The notes under the pieces are model-generated. The model was not told where the DNA came from, made no database searches, and worked only from the letters and a program-made list of their open reading frames with translations. DNA of 64,000 nucleotides from contig JAUMIR010000004.1 in NCBI GenBank assembly GCA_030847615.1, forward strand, positions 227,148,501 to 227,212,500. Reading direction: 5' to 3'. Numbering within the stretch: the first letter of the stretch is position 1; every line of letters starts with the position of its first letter. The DNA is from Gambelia wislizenii. Taxonomy: Eukaryota; Chordata; Lepidosauria; Squamata; Crotaphytidae. A program made the position numbers and the translations under genes. This document shows positions 1-11,860 of this stretch, piece by piece.

Positions 1-614
1 TGCTTGCACTGAATAGTTTCTTCTGATATGTTTGCATATTTTTGAAGCTTTGTAAGGCACCTTGGTTCCCTTATTGGGAGAAAGGCATGATACAAGTCTA
101 CTTGATTAATAAACATCCAATTAATTAGTTAGATTTATATTAATTAATAATTGATTAATTAATTTTAAGCAGTGGAGAGGGGAGGCACTTTTTGTTTATG
201 GCATTTTAATGCCCCGCCCTCAGATTTTTGTGTGAATTATGCAAATGTTTGGTGCTTTTTCCTCTTTAATTTTAATAATTTTAAATAATGTCGATGGATA
301 CTGATTCCTGGTAAAATAGTCTTTTGGATTCCATTGAAGTTGCTTTGCCTATCTAATGATTTTACATCCATGGTTGTTGATGAATTTATCTTAATTAAAT
401 GTGAAACTATCTGATGCATTCAGTCTGGTAATATGCCAGGTCTTTAAATGAACTTTGTTATGCATAGACATCATGGGTGCATTTTCTTCTAGGTCTTGGC
501 TTATCTTTCTGCTGTTCAGAATTTGATTCTGTCCCTCATGGAAAACTGGGAAGTCTACATCCCCATTCCCCTCTTTCTTTGTTGTTGACTTGAGGAATTG
601 GGTGACTGGGAAAA
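1..614. other. Unassigned A+T-rich DNA
   Basis: No coding frame or recognised repeat is supported here. Positions about 98-172 are a dense run of TTAAT/ATTAA motifs, which looks like simple A+T-rich sequence rather than a gene part. Confidence 0.5.
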
Positions 615-1457
615 GCCAGCATAGGAGATTTTCACACGGGGCCAAAATGCCCCGTTACTGCCCCACTACCTCCTCTCCCGTTCCTGCCACGGAATAACAT
701 AAATCTTTCATACACTCACCTTAATTCTGCAGCAGGAACGGGCTCCCCCTCCCCTTGCTGGCCGGCCGTAAATGCAGCCGTCGTAAGGCTGCTTTTACGA
801 CCGGCCGTCTGAAACGTTATTACGTTATCACGTGATAACGCCAGAGGGTAAATTAAAAAATAAAACTCCCCCAAACATAAAATCAGTTCACCAAGCACAA
901 AAACACTCTTTAAATCACACAATCAAAACAGGGAGGGTAAAATAAAGGGTGCCACTTACCTGGATGTCCAGATCGTACCAGGAAGTGCTCGGAACGGACC
1001 TCCCCTCCATGGCTGTCATTTCGGAACAGGAACGGGGCTCCTGTTCGCACACCTGTGATTGCGTTATAGCAACGGAACGGGAGGTCTATTCACGATGAAA
1101 AATCGTGATTACATTGTTCTGGAACAGTCACGGGAGTAGGATGGATGCAGGACAGAACGGGGTCAACGTTGTCCGAAAGGGAAAACCTTTCCCGACCCTG
1201 TTCTGTTCCTGCCACGGGATATATAGCCCGTGTGAAAATCTCCATAGTGTTTAGAGTGCTGGATGAGGACTTAGGAGACCTGGGTTCAAATCTCCACTTG
1301 GCCATGAAACTCACTGAGTAGCCTTGAGCTAGTCACTGCCTCTCAACCTAAATAAATATTAAATCTTTAAATCATATATTATTTATAAATTTAAAATTAT
1401 ATATTTAAATAGTAAATAATAGTAGCTATAACAACAACAACAACAACAACAAGCCTC
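615..1457 (+). mobile_element. tRNA-derived SINE split by a MITE
   Basis: The SINE head (GCCAGCATA) lies at 615-623 and its body resumes at 1247 with an A-box-like region and a B-box-like GGTTCAAATC near 1284. The body matches the window's other tRNA SINEs up to about 1345, then runs into A+T-rich sequence and an (AAC)n tail at 1430-1452. A 620-bp MITE sits between the halves with ATA on both sides. Removing the MITE and one ATA restores a continuous SINE head, so the MITE came later. Confidence 0.7.
624..1243 (-). mobile_element. Harbinger-like MITE, 620 bp
   Basis: The ends form a perfect 17-bp terminal inverted repeat, GGAGATTTTCACACGGG at 624-640 and its complement at 1227-1243. The flanks are ATA at 621-623 and 1244-1246, consistent with a 3-bp target duplication. 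The interior is related in reverse to the MITE at 25175-25785 (shared stretches around GACCTCCCGTTCC and ACCCTGTTC). Read on the minus strand it has two splice-donor-like sites, CAG-GTAAGT at 959/958 and AAG-GTGAGT at 719/718. There is no transposase, so it must depend on another element. Superfamily is inferred from the 3-bp duplication and relatives. Confidence 0.75.
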
Positions 1458-2315
1458 CTCATGTTGATAGGTTCCCCTCTCACTCTAGCAAATGGAGGTA
1501 GATTCCTTGCTTCTTTCAATCCTGCTATGCCATATACTAAATATAGAAATCAACAGTAAGCCTAATGCTCAGTTGGTGTTAGAATGGAAACAGGCTAGTG
1601 CCAGGATGATGCATTTGGCTTAGGCAATGAACAGTTTCTACCTACACAGCCCTTGAGCACTTCCTTTGCAGCTTAGTCCTGTAATTAAAATAAACAGATG
1701 GTCAAGTGTAGGAGGACACCACAGTGACCTCTGTATGTGTTGGAAGCTTGGAACAGCTCTGGTTAGATGCAGGATTGGATCAAGAGAAAAACATACTCAG
1801 CCCTGTGAAATCTGGTGCTTCTTTTTGACACTACTGTTTTGAAGACCAATGTGACTTTCAGAACTAAAATTATGTAGCAGAAGATTACTTTAAATTGTAC
1901 CTTAAAGCAACAATTAATTCAGATCACCGGAGGTTGTAGAAGTCATGTTAGTCTACCTTCCACCAAGATCCATGAAGGCTTACATGATAGGTTCCGAAGC
2001 AGCTGACAGTAATATTGAATAGTACTGTAATTAGAGATTGGTTGCGGTAACACCACCTACCAGTTGCCTTTCCTAGTGGCTAACACCCTCAGAGCTAGCC
2101 TAGCCAGCAGCTATTTTTGTGATGTCCTTCCTGGAACTGGGTGTTAATGTAGTAACATTCTGGGAAACTCTTGGCATGTATTCAGTGTTTAATTTCTAAA
2201 ATGAAATTTGCCAGGCCACAAGCCTGCCTGGAATTCCCATTCTCTGACCTGGTAGCCCTCTCTGCCTATCAAAGATGCACGGGAATCATCTTTTTCTTCT
2301 TTTTTCTGGTAAAGA
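1458..2315. other. Unassigned non-coding DNA
   Basis: No gene, recognisable transposon end or structured repeat is apparent. Confidence 0.45.
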
Positions 2316-2664
2316 AAAGGGACCCCCTTCAAATAACTTGTTGCCGTGGACCCCCAAAACTTAACTCAATAATTAAAACTCTAATAATAACAATAATACA
2401 TGATGATGATGATGATACAATTATACCATCCATTAAACCTTCCCTAAGAGGCACTGGAGGGGGAGGGAAGAGTTTTACTCTGCTTCTTCCTGAAAGTTTG
2501 TGGCTGGAGCGGATTGAATGGATATGCACAGGCCAAGCCAAAGAGCCAGCCTTTGCCTTGGATCCTGTCACGTGGCCACTCCAAAGCAGGGAGGAGGTGG
2601 GCCAAGCAGCCTGCAAGCCTTCATGGACCCTGGGGGTCCCTGGAACACAGGTTAAGAATCACTG
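2316..2664. repeat. Probable hAT-like remnant
   Basis: The right edge, read in reverse, starts CAGTGATTCTTAACCTGTG followed by a CCAGGGACCCCCAGGG-type run, which resembles the ends of hAT-type non-autonomous elements. A matching left terminal repeat was not found; only a GGGACCCCC-type motif near 2320 recalls it. A short ATG/ATT simple repeat lies at 2398-2418. The long open frame across this segment is low-complexity and not protein-like. Confidence 0.35.
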
Positions 2665-3130
2665 CTCTAGAATACGTTCTCTCCCCTCTCCCCAATTCTC
2701 ATTAATTATTGTTGCCCTTTATGTTGTATTTGATTTCCAGCTGTGAGCAACTAGATAGTGATGGCTACTCTATGTCTCCCTTCCATTCTTCACACCAGAA
2801 TAATATTTTCTCACTGTTAAAGGGCAGAGAAAAAGAGAAAAGTCAAATCCCATGACTGTGCTGGGTGAGAGCTGTTAGATGTTCCATTCATTATGCCCTT
2901 TTTGTCATGCCAGCCTATACAATGTGTGAACCAGCCTAACTGAGGGCTACAAGTCAAGAACTCTGTCCCACTGGACATTTTCACCCCTTTTTACTATTAA
3001 AAGCAGGCAGGCAACAAAACCAGGAAGTTTGTCAAATCCCTAGTGAGCTACATTCAACATGGAAGAGCATGGGTTGTCTGTGCAGGCCAGTTATAGAGTG
3101 AGTGATTTTTTAAAAAATAAAGATAAGTGG
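2665..3130. other. Unassigned non-coding DNA
   Basis: Nothing beyond ordinary sequence was seen. Confidence 0.45.
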
Positions 3131-3212
3131 AATGCCAGTTTGCTCCATTTTATTTTTATTGGAAAAAATATTCAGGGATAAGTCATGTTGGCCATACAGT
3201 ACAATAAAGCAA

Positions 3213-3535
3213 AATGCAGACTCCACAAAAGAGCAGTACCTTTTTTGGTCAACCAAAATGCACAAAACACATCATGTCATACAGGAGAAAGAAAAAAGAA
3301 AAAGAAACGCAACAATGTTGGAGCCACAGGCCTACAAACCAACTGAACTACAACAGAGACAACATCTGATACAAAATGTAGGCCCGTGACTCCAACACCA
3401 TCACCTTTCCCCTCTTCCTCCTGTATGATTTTTTAAATCATATTTTGCCTGATGAAGAAGCCAGTAGAGCTTCGAAAGCTTTCATGATGTGTTTTGTGCA
3501 TTTTGGTTGCCAATAAAGGCATTGCTCTTTTGTGT
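3213..3535. repeat. Palindromic interspersed repeat
   Basis: Arms of about 50 bp at 3226-3276 and 3483-3532 are inverted copies (CAAAAGAGCA near the start, CATGATGTGTTTTGTGCATT on the return arm). The right half from about 3350 recurs at 28313-28490. The long arms and short interior fit a fold-back non-autonomous element. No target duplication was resolved and the family is unknown to me. Confidence 0.55.
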
Positions 3536-3540
3536 ATTTT

Positions 3541-4333
3541 TATTTGGAAATACCTCTTGGAATAAAGACCAAAAGGACACTCATGGTGTGCTCTTATTGT
3601 AAAATAGCACAGCTTCATTTTTGGAAAGAGCCTTGAAATTGGATTGCTTGGAAAGGTGGACATAACTTCTAGTCATACAACTGGGAATGGCTGGAATATG
3701 GAGTCAAGTTCTTCTCATTCCGTGTTGAGTTTCATGAGATGAACTGTTGGAATTTTCTCTGAACTGAGTGTGGGAGCCAGAGATGACAATATTCATAAGC
3801 CTGTGGTTGCTTGTGAAGGCCTTTATTTAGGGAGACATATTTCTGTCATGAACAATTATTACTTGAGGTCTGTTGGTTTTTTAAGCTGTCATATAATGAG
3901 AAATATCAAGGATATGATTTAAACCATTTGCTAGTTTGGGCAGGAACATTTTGTCTTTTCCTATTTTCAGATGGCTCTATGTGTTGCTATGTATATTCAG
4001 TATGGATACAGCTGTTAAAATGTTGTATGTCCCCCCCCCCTGCCCCGAGGAAGTTGGTCACATGATGTGTCAGGTAATTTCATTTTTAAAAATGCATGGT
4101 TTTGATTATATTTGACCTGACATGAGCTTTCACAGTCTGCAGTGCACTTCATCAGGTGCATGGACCACAGCTGTAGACTGATGAAGGAAGCAAGCTTGAG
4201 TCCATTAAAACTGTTAATTTATTTTATTTAAAGCATTTATACCCCCCTTTCTTTATTCAAAAAGTCTTCCAGGGAGGTTTACAAGAAAGCTAACATGACA
4301 GTTCTCAGAATTAAAATTTGTAAAATATAATTA
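3541..4333. other. Unassigned, with a possible repeat tail
   Basis: A short stretch at about 4125-4260 (GAGCTTTCACAGTCTGCAG then TTTATACCCCCCTTT) looks like interspersed-repeat material but I cannot assign it. A C-run lies near 4030. No gene is supported. Confidence 0.35.
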
Positions 4334-4547
4334 CAGTTTGTCCTCTGTATCCACCAGATTCCACCATCCATGGCTTGAAAATATATATTTTTTTTTAAAT
4401 TCAAGAAGTAAACCTTGATTTTACCATTTCATATAAGGGACACCATTTTACTATGCCATTGTATATAATGGGACTTGAGTATCCATGGATTTTGGTATCC
4501 ATGGAGGGTTCTGGAACCAAACTCCAGGGGATACTGAGGGCCCACTG
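4334..4547 (+). mobile_element. Tigger-like MITE, old copy
   Basis: Bounded by TA dinucleotides at 4332-4333 and 4548-4549. The edges (CAGTTTGTCCTCTGTATCCA and GGGCCCACTG) and the repeated phrase around 'atccatggattttggtatcc' match the better-preserved copies at 17446-17675 and 53268-53500. Their GGACCCCCGTGGATACC wording resembles non-autonomous Tigger/pogo elements of the Tc1-mariner superfamily. It is more diverged than the other two. Confidence 0.6.
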
Positions 4548-4549
4548 TA

Positions 4550-5566
4550 CTTAAGTAGTAGTCTCAGTGAATGGCAGCATCAAATGGTGGCTTGCCAGGA
4601 CAAACCAACCCATCTAGAGCAATCATTTCAAACACAGCACTTTTCAGTGAAGACAGCTTCATGTGGTTATCCATGATTAATCATCAAATTGTAAGTCTTC
4701 TTGAGTACCAGTTTCCTGTGGATTCATACCATAACTAATAATGTGTTCAATCATCAGCTGATAAGACATCAAGAAGCATGCATGCATATGTGAATGGGTC
4801 CTGACCCTGTTGATCTGACAGAGGTTTGGGAGAGAGCTGGACATGGCAGAGGGTTCAATCTTGCCTACATGTATTTCAACACATGCTGCACACTTCTGGT
4901 TCAGAGCAGGTGGTCATTGGTACAGGTTCAGGTGCAAATTAAGGCTTTAGAGTTAGTTATATGATCTCTTTGGCAGGGCTGTGAGGTGGTATAGCACAGC
5001 AGAAGGCCACCATGTTCTCTCCAATACATCCCTTCCTCTTTGCTTGAGAGCCCATGCAGTTTTTGGTGGCTCTCACTGATCAGCCAATTGGATTGGTGGC
5101 TGAGGGTAAAGGCGGGGTGGGTGGGTGTGGAACTGTGCCAAGGTAGGAATGTATAAATACGTCTGCCCTTGGTGGATAAATTAAGCCCCCCCTTACTCTT
5201 CTCCAGCATTTGGGATCTTGCTGGAATCTGATGGCTATGCCCCTTCACCCCATTTATGAACCACTTACTGCAAGCAAAAGAAACTTGCTACTCATAATCC
5301 ACATTTTTGAAGGCTTTAGTCTGCATGCAAACTAAGAGCTACTGGTAGCAGTCTTTATGTAAGCCTAGTTCCAAGGTAGTTGACAAAAAAGACACTACGC
5401 AGTTAGCAATATCCCAAGGCATTTTGTTGCCTGAGGTACAGCAACCTCTTACCACCTCCAGTCAAGATAAACGGTACCCTAGACCTGTGCTTCTTAAGCT
5501 ACTTGATTTGGAAGTTTGTCAATCCTGTCTCCAATGTGCCAGGGCTGCTCTTGCTGCCACTGCTAT
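4550..5566. other. Unassigned non-coding DNA
   Basis: No defensible gene or mobile element; the minus-strand frame at 4928-5248 shows no protein features. Confidence 0.45.
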
Positions 5567-5785
5567 TGTTGTGTGCCTTCAAGTTGTTTCTGACTTATGG
5601 AGACCCTAAGGTGATCCTATCATGGGGCTCTCTTGGCAAAATTTATACACAGGGGGTTTGCTATTGTCTTCCTCTGTGGCTGAGAGTGTGTGACTTTCCC
5701 AAGGGTTTCTATGGCTGAGCAGGGCTTTGAACCCTGGTCTCCTGGAATCCCAATCCAACACTCTAACTGCTACACTGCACTGGTT
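5567..5785 (-). mobile_element. tRNA-derived SINE, near complete
   Basis: Read on the minus strand it begins near 5785 with a TAGCAGTTAGAGTGTTGGAT-like A-box region, carries a B-box-like GGTTCAAAGCC at about 5730, then the shared body (CACTCTCAGCCACAGAGGAAG) and ends in GAAGGCACACAACAA at 5567. This is the commonest SINE in the window (also near 615, 13749, 18898, 27730, 34275, 35769, 44288 and 50075). The tRNA-like head is an internal pol III promoter, not a tRNA gene. Confidence 0.8.
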
Positions 5786-5827
5786 TTCTGGTGTACCAGG
5801 TGACAGGCCCATTAATGACAACTTTTG

Positions 5828-6363
5828 GGAGATTATCAGATGCGGCTAATGTGGTGCCAGCAGAACGCCAGCAGAACACAAAAGGATGCCAATATCAGAG
5901 GACGTCTGAAGCCACCAATAGATCTCCCAGTTCCATTTTGGTGCTGGCATTGCCAGTGTGCGAAAACTCAGGCAATTTATCTCTTGTGAATGCAGCGAGA
6001 AGGACCGGTCCAGCACAAACATTTCCCAGTGAGATTGGGACATCCAGGTAAGTTTTGCTCTTTTTATGATCCTCCCTGGGTTACTTGGGACTTTTAAATT
6101 GTGTTTAGGTGCTTGGTGTCACTTTTTTGTGTTCATTTTAATTTTAGTTTTTGAATTTCCCACGCTTGCCTCTTCTTGTGAAAACAGGCGGGATGTCAGT
6201 CCATGAAGTAAAAAGAGCTCCATTAGAGCTCCGTTCATTCCTGTGCTGTGTTTTCCATGGGAGAGAAGGTAAGTATGATGGGGAGGGTTATTTTGCTGGC
6301 ATAGGGGTGAGATTGGAGATTGTGGGACAGGAACACTTTTTGTGTTCCTGTCTGATAATCTCC
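5828..6363 (+). mobile_element. Harbinger-like MITE, 536 bp
   Basis: The TIR is GGAGATTATCAGA at 5828 and its exact complement ends at 6363. TTG flanks both sides (5825-5827 and 6364-6366). Two strong donor-like sites lie in the same orientation, CAG-GTAAGT with GT at 6048 and AAG-GTAAGT with GT at 6269, and a pyrimidine/T-rich run ending in AG at about 6148 lies between them. Body phrases around TTTTTATGA and TTTTAAATTGTGTTTAGGTGCTT recur in the copies at 21464, 25175 and 40074. Confidence 0.78.
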
Positions 6364-6490
6364 TTGGTTTCTTTCTTGCAGACTTACCATGGGCAACCAG
6401 ACAATGGCTTGTGGATCAGCCCTAGACCAATTATGTTAGTTCACATCTGAGGCAGACAATAGTAAAAAATACTTCTTTCCTTCCAGAGCC

Positions 6491-6583
6491 TTGAAAAGTT
6501 ATTTTTTGGACTATAACTCCCAGAATTCCCCAGCAAGCATAGTATTGTAGGAGTTGCAGTCCGGGAAAGGAGGCTTTCCAAAC
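6491..6583. repeat. Short palindromic MITE (CCCAGAATTCC family)
   Basis: About 93 bp with inverted arms: TTGAAAAGTTATTTTTTGGA and its counterpart ending GCTTTCCAA, with an inner GGACTATAACTCC / GGAGTTGCAGTCC pair. Similar units occur at 41553-41650 and, with different arms, at 49590-49690. Confidence 0.55.
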
Positions 6584-7115
6584 TCTTGTCACCGCCCATG
6601 GCAGTAGTAAATAGATTACAAAAGTACTGTAATAATGTCCTGCTCTTTCATGACACACCCCAAATCAGATGCTTAAGGCAACTGCCTCAGTTTGCCTCAT
6701 GGTAGGGCCCGCCTTGTGTTTTCTTGATGGGCTGGGGAGTGGTTATGCAAATCCAAAGAGAGAGCAAAGTAGATTGGAATCTGTGTTCAAGGACTTAAGT
6801 TGAAACAGTTCCTTAAGAGAAGCCACATGGTCACGGTATTGGCTGTGCACAACAGGGGTACAGGGGAAGACAGCTGACATTGGGAAATGGTAGAAAATGA
6901 AAAGCATATGTGCACAGCAGGGAAATAACTTTATATAGAAAATATGAAGATCACAGATGTAGCACACCAATGCTGGAATTTCTCTGGGATGAAAAGCCAG
7001 GGGCTGATCTATGGATTTTATTCGCAGCTGTAGGAGGTCCTCCTGCAAAGGCTCATTTGGGTGTGGTGTGGTTTTCCCCTTCTCTTGGAAAGACAAAGTT
7101 GGATGACCAGCTGTA
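6584..7115. other. Unassigned non-coding DNA
   Basis: No gene or repeat identified. Confidence 0.45.
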
Positions 7116-7353
7116 GTTTTTCTGCTGCAGAAAAGGGGTTGAACTTTAGCAGTAGAATGAGCTTGCTCCATCCTGTCTTAACTCTGAAATACAGAACCTT
7201 CCCCATCATGCTTGAGATTACCTGCTGTCCATTTTGGGTTTTTTCTTCAAGTGCCTGACCTGTTTAACTTTTCAACCCTACACCTACCCTTCAATGCTTT
7301 AAAACATCATTGCTAAACAACCTGGTTCCTTCTGAAAACAGATTCCTTTTCCC
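7116..7353 (+). repeat. Left copy of the duplication flanking DIRS
   Basis: This 238-bp sequence recurs directly at 13373-13608, on the other side of the DIRS-like element. I estimate about 95 percent identity by eye: a 3-bp gap near 7150, a cluster of changes near 7240 and scattered substitutions. Each copy abuts the element edge, giving the order unit - element - unit. Confidence 0.9.
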
Positions 7354-7538
7354 ACCCACTCACTCCTGGTAGGCAGGTAACAAAAAACCCTTGTGTAGGC
7401 CCCTTCCTCTGAGCTCATCCAGGGGGGGCAACCCACCTCTGGTCAGTTGTTTCCTGCCTACCACTCCTGGAGGTTGCGTTGGTTGTTTCTGAGCTCCTAG
7501 TTTGGCCACATGTTTGGAACAAAGGCTGAGTGGTCATT

Positions 7539-10015
7539 ATGGAGAGTTCTCAGGAAACTAAGAAGAGGGCAAAGGTATCTAAGAAGGTGGACAAGACCCC
7601 TGCATTGCCCCAAGATCCTATATTGAGGAAGGGGGACAAGTCCCCCCTTGTTGATCAACAACCCTTCCCTGACTACTCATAGAATCATAGAATTGCAGAG
7701 TTGGAAGAGACCACGAGGGCCATCCAGTCCAACCCCCCTGCCACGCAGGAAATCTTGATCAAAGCATCCCCGACAGATGGCCATCCAGCCTCTGTTTAAA
7801 GACCTCCAAGGAAGGAGACCCCACCACGCTCCTCCTCCTTTGGAGCTGGGAGAGATTCAGGAAGCAGCCGCTGGGGTGACTCTCCTACAAGAGGAGGTAG
7901 AGACCATTGTAGAGTTGGGGGAGACGTCCAACAAGATTGTGGCTGAACCCAGCTTCCCAGTGGTCCCAGATGCGGGCAGAGAGGAGGCCGTGAGTACGAT
8001 GGGGCCCCCAGGGACTGCACCACAGAATAAGGACCCTGCGCCAGGCTTGGTTGTGTGGGTAAAGGACTTGGTGGCCTGGGAGACTTTGGGGTTTTTGGCT
8101 GCTGGCCTTGCCCAGCCAGCCCTGTTGGGATTTACTGGTTTGTGGCAGCAGGGTGGCCATCCAGCCTTGGGATCTGAGCCTTCCACCCCCCAGCCCTACC
8201 AATCCTCCGTGCCACCACAGATAGCCCTGGGGGGTGCCCTTTCAGCCCTTGCCCAAGTGGCTTTGGCACTGTTCCAAGCCACTCCGCTGCTTCAGGGGGT
8301 CGACCATGCTTACTGCAGGTCTACACAGCAGCTGTAGACCTCCACCTACCCCAGCCAGCATCAGCCCAGCCAGCTGAGTCTTGCCAACCTTCCCCTCCCA
8401 CCAGCAGTGTTACTGCAGCAGCAGCCGACTGGGCTCACTCCTTCACCCCCAGCACCAGGCCTTTCTTCTAAGGGGGCCCCCTTTGTGCCCCCAATCTAGC
8501 CTCTCTCTCACCATTTGACCAGCTAGAGGCCACAGAAGAGGCAGACAAACAAGCAGACAAATGGCAAGGCAAAACAAAAGATGCAAGCTCTATCCCACAT
8601 TAAAATGGCAGCTAGAGGGAGTTGGGGAGACAAGGCAGCATCAAAAACCCGGCCTGGACACTCAGGAAGGGAGCAGGAATTGGAAAGCAGGTCTGGGACT
8701 TCTGGCTTTTCGCAGGCTGCTGCTTCCACTGCAAAGGATGGAGCCAGGTCTGGGGGGAAGATGATGAAGAGGAGTGGGATGATGATAATGATGATGATGA
8801 TTGCTGGGCTTCAAGATCAGAGGTGGGGACTACCCTTCCCCCTTCCAAGCATCAAAGACTGGAGAAAGGAAAAAAGGCAGCTGATCTTCATTCTTCATCT
8901 GAGGAGGGGGAAGTGTCAGCGGAGGAGGATTCCACAGAGGGATCTGATCTAGATCAGGATGCTGAATTTTCTGCTGAGGAGGGGTGGATCCTGAGACCAC
9001 CCACTCACCTGCAAGGCTTTTCAAGTTAGAGGATCTTCCCATTCTATTTAGAAAGACTGTCAAGACTCTAGGCCTCAGTCTGAGTCAGTCTCAGGAACTG
9101 CAATTGGACCCTGATCTCCCTAAGATGTCAACTGACTTCTTTCCATCGTCCATGCCTCCATCCATGGAGATGCCTGTGCTAGCCAATTTAATGCAGGTTC
9201 TGAGAGATGAGTGGGGAGCACCAGCTGCAAGTAGGTCACAGCCCTCTTTTGCCAAGACGTTGTACTCCTTGTCCAATAAGGTCATGTCTAAGCTTCAGGC
9301 CCCTCTTATTGATGCTCCTGTTTCTGTATTGGTCTCATCCGCTGTGTTTTGTCGTGATGGTGAGGACACGCTTAAGGTTCCTGAGGACAGGCGTAAGGAT
9401 GTTGCCCTTAAGAGGACACACGAGGCATTATCTTTGGCCATTAGAGCTGCCATCACTGCCATGATGGTCACAAGGGCTTCATTACAATGGTCCAGGGATC
9501 TACAGAAGGAGGTCCCAAAGTCCAAGCTCAAGATGCGTCAGGAACTTAATAAGATCTCCCGCACCTTGGCCTTTCTTGTTGACAGCTCATTTGATGCAGT
9601 CCTGTTTTCTGCCAGGGCTTAAGGCGCAGCGGTAGCAGCCAGACGTCTGTTATGGCTTAAAAGCTGGCATGCAGATTTCAAGTCCAAGCAAAACCTAGTT
9701 TATTCTCCTTTCTTGGGAGAGAAACTATTTGGAGAGTCTCTGGAACCTGTTCTGGTGGAAGACAAAGACAAGAAAAAAGCTCTGATTTCATCTAAGAAAT
9801 GAGATGACAGGAAGGTGCCTCACCATTACTGCCCTTTTTGTTCCTACAGATTACAATCTGGGAGTACCTCTTCCTCTGGTTTCAACAGAGAGAACAGGGG
9901 TTTCAAACAATGCTGGGGAGACAACAAGTCACAGTGCAGGGGGCAATCTGGAGCTGCGGGTAGACCTTTCCATTCCTCCGGTTCAAAGCCCAATGTCAAG
10001 AACCAGCAAGCATGA
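7539..10015 (+). pseudogene. DIRS gag-like protein, broken
   Basis: The likely start is ATG 7539, giving MESSQETKKRAKVSKKV before a CR1 tail insertion at 7679. Coding-like sequence resumes after 7832 (PPLELGEIQEAAAGVTLL) and is proline/alanine-rich to about 8337. An acidic D/E run follows near 8757-8810. The best-preserved block is 8984-9622 (212 codons), containing VPEDRRKDVALKRTHEALSL, which resembles the structural region of vertebrate DIRS elements. A later stretch with HYCPFCSYR near 9820 and several cysteines could be a zinc-knuckle remnant. Gag would package the RNA. At least three frame changes and the CR1 insertion make this copy non-functional. Confidence 0.75.
7679..7832 (-). mobile_element. 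CR1 3' tail inserted in DIRS gag
   Basis: The plus strand begins ATAGAATCATAGAATTGCAG, the complement of the CR1 3' end, and matches the 3' end of the CR1 at 61568 through about 150 bp. It is 5'-truncated, as expected for target-primed insertion, and postdates the DIRS element it interrupts. Confidence 0.88.
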
Positions 10016-10017
10016 CT

Positions 10018-10735
10018 TGAGGGTGCCAGCTGGGGACAGGCTGCAGGACTTTGTCTCTGCCTGGAGAACTCAACCACAGACAAATGGGTCCTTCAGACAC
10101 TACGCCAAAGTTACCGCATAAAGTTCTCCCACCTGCCCCCGCGCTGCTTCATCCCTACTCCGCGATCCAGGGACCCAGCGAAACATTGACTAATGCTAGA
10201 TGCTATTTCCAACTTGATAGATTTAGGAACAATAGAGGAAGTCCTGAGTGCCCGGCGGACCCAAGGGTGTTACTCCAGTATGTTCCTGGTACCCAAGAAG
10301 AATTGCAGCTGTTGTGCCATCCTCAATTTAAAGGCCCTCAACCGCTTTGTTCGACTGTACAAGTTTCAGATGGAGACATTAAAGCACATTCTGGAAGCCC
10401 TCAGACCGGGAGAATTTCTCTCCTCCTTGGATCTATGGGATGTGTATTTCTATGTTCCAGTTTTACCACAACACCGTTGGTTCCTCCACTTTGCCTACCA
10501 CAGGAGACACTATCAGTACAAGGCCCTACCCTTCGGCCTCTCTTCCGTCCCAAGGGTGTTCACAAAGATCATGGGTAGCCTTGGTGGCTCACTGGAGAAA
10601 GCTGGGTCTGCATGTTTACCCCATCTAGATGACTTACTGATTCATTCACAATCTGAGATACAGGTGACGAAGGATGTCCAGCGGGTTCTTGGCTCACTTC
10701 TGGAACACAGGGTTCTGGTGAAAAGTGTTCATTGA
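10018..10735 (+). pseudogene. DIRS reverse transcriptase domain
   Basis: An upstream part (LQDFVSAWRTQPQ, to 10121) leads into the open frame 10193-10735. Motifs in order: GCYSSMFLVPKK, LNRFV, LSSLDLWDVYFYVPVLP (catalytic block A), FAYHRRHYQYKALPFGLSSV, PRVFTKIM, and HLDDLLIHS (catalytic block C). This is the DIRS-type RT that copies element RNA into DNA. Block C reads HLDD where YLDD or YxDD is normal, and the frame breaks after SVH at 10735, so activity is doubtful. Recognition rests on motif order and the neighbouring RNase H and recombinase. Confidence 0.88.
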
Positions 10736-11860
10736 CACCGACCAGAAGAATCCAACATCTGGGTGCAATATTGGATAGACAGGTCAGATTTCGTTACCTC
10801 AAGAGAGAATTCAGGCTTTGCGTTGCTCCGTTGTCTGCATCTGGACATCATGCAGCTCGCCCAGTTACAGGGATTGATGATAGCAACCATCGAGTATCTC
10901 CCTTGGGCCAGGTTCCATGCGAGGTCCCTTCAGTGGCTCCTGCTTCCCTTTCAACAGGACACAGTAGTCAAGCATCGCAGAAAGGTACTACTTCCTCAGG
11001 AGGTGAGGGGGTCACTTCCATGGTGGATGTCCAGAGCGGTTCTAAGGGGACAACCAATTTGGTTCCCTCAGAGGATTCAAGTCACAACAGATGCAAGTCT
11101 CCAAAGTTGGGGAGTGTGCTGCGGGGACCAGTTGGCTCAGGGCTGATGGACACAGGAGGAGATGCATCACAGCATCATTTGGCTGGAACTTCGGGCGGTC
11201 CGTCTGGCCCTTCTGGCTTTTCTGCTGCATGTGTGGGGCAAGGCTGCCCTTGTGCAGACTGACAACACCACAATGAAGTCTCACATAAATCAAGAAGGGG
11301 GCACGAGGTTCAGGTCCTTCATGGAGGAAGCGACTCATCTTTTGCAGTGGGCAGAGACAAACCTGCTGTCCCTAGAGGCGGAGCATCTGCAGGGCTCACT
11401 CAATTCCAAGGCAGATTGGCTCAGCAGAACAGACATCGACCAGGGAGAGTGGAGTCTGCATCTAGAGGTGTTCGAGCTGATCACCCAGTCATTGGGGTGC
11501 CTGACACTAGATCTTTTTGCTTCCCCAATGAACGCCAAGCTGCCCCGATTCTTTTCGAGGTATCTGAGCGAGGGTGCCAAGGGGATCGATGCTCTGACTC
11601 ATCCATGGCCCCCCAAGCTTCTTTATGCCTTCCCTCCCATTCCACTGATAGCAAGGCTATTAAGTCGAGCACGGATGGAGGAAGTGGAGATTATTCTGAT
11701 TGCTCCAGCCTGGCCCTGGAGGGCTTGGTTCTCCAAGTTTCTGTCAATGGAGTTAGCATCGATGCCTCTTCCGACTCAGATGGATCTGCTGTCACAGGGG
11801 CAGGTTCATCACCCAGATCCCGATTGGCTTCAATCAGGAAACTTCACACCTGGAGACTGA
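10736..11860 (+). pseudogene. DIRS RNase H and C-terminal domain
   Basis: RNase H motifs appear across frames: TTDASLQSWG near 11079, WLELRAVRLALLAFLL from 11180, TDNTTMKSHINQEGG near 11260 and LNSKADWLSR near 11405. The distal part LGCLTLDLFASPMN, LLYAFPPIPLIARLLSRAR and ILIAPAWPWRAWF (11500-11740) is the segment that follows RNase H in DIRS elements and is often described as methyltransferase-like. A frameshift near 11150 separates the first RNase H motif from the rest. RNase H removes the RNA strand during replication. Confidence 0.85.

Noticed and set aside
2171..2746. 191-codon plus-strand open frame
   Set aside because: Low-complexity (F-run, D-run) and crosses a simple repeat and a hAT-like remnant; no family features.
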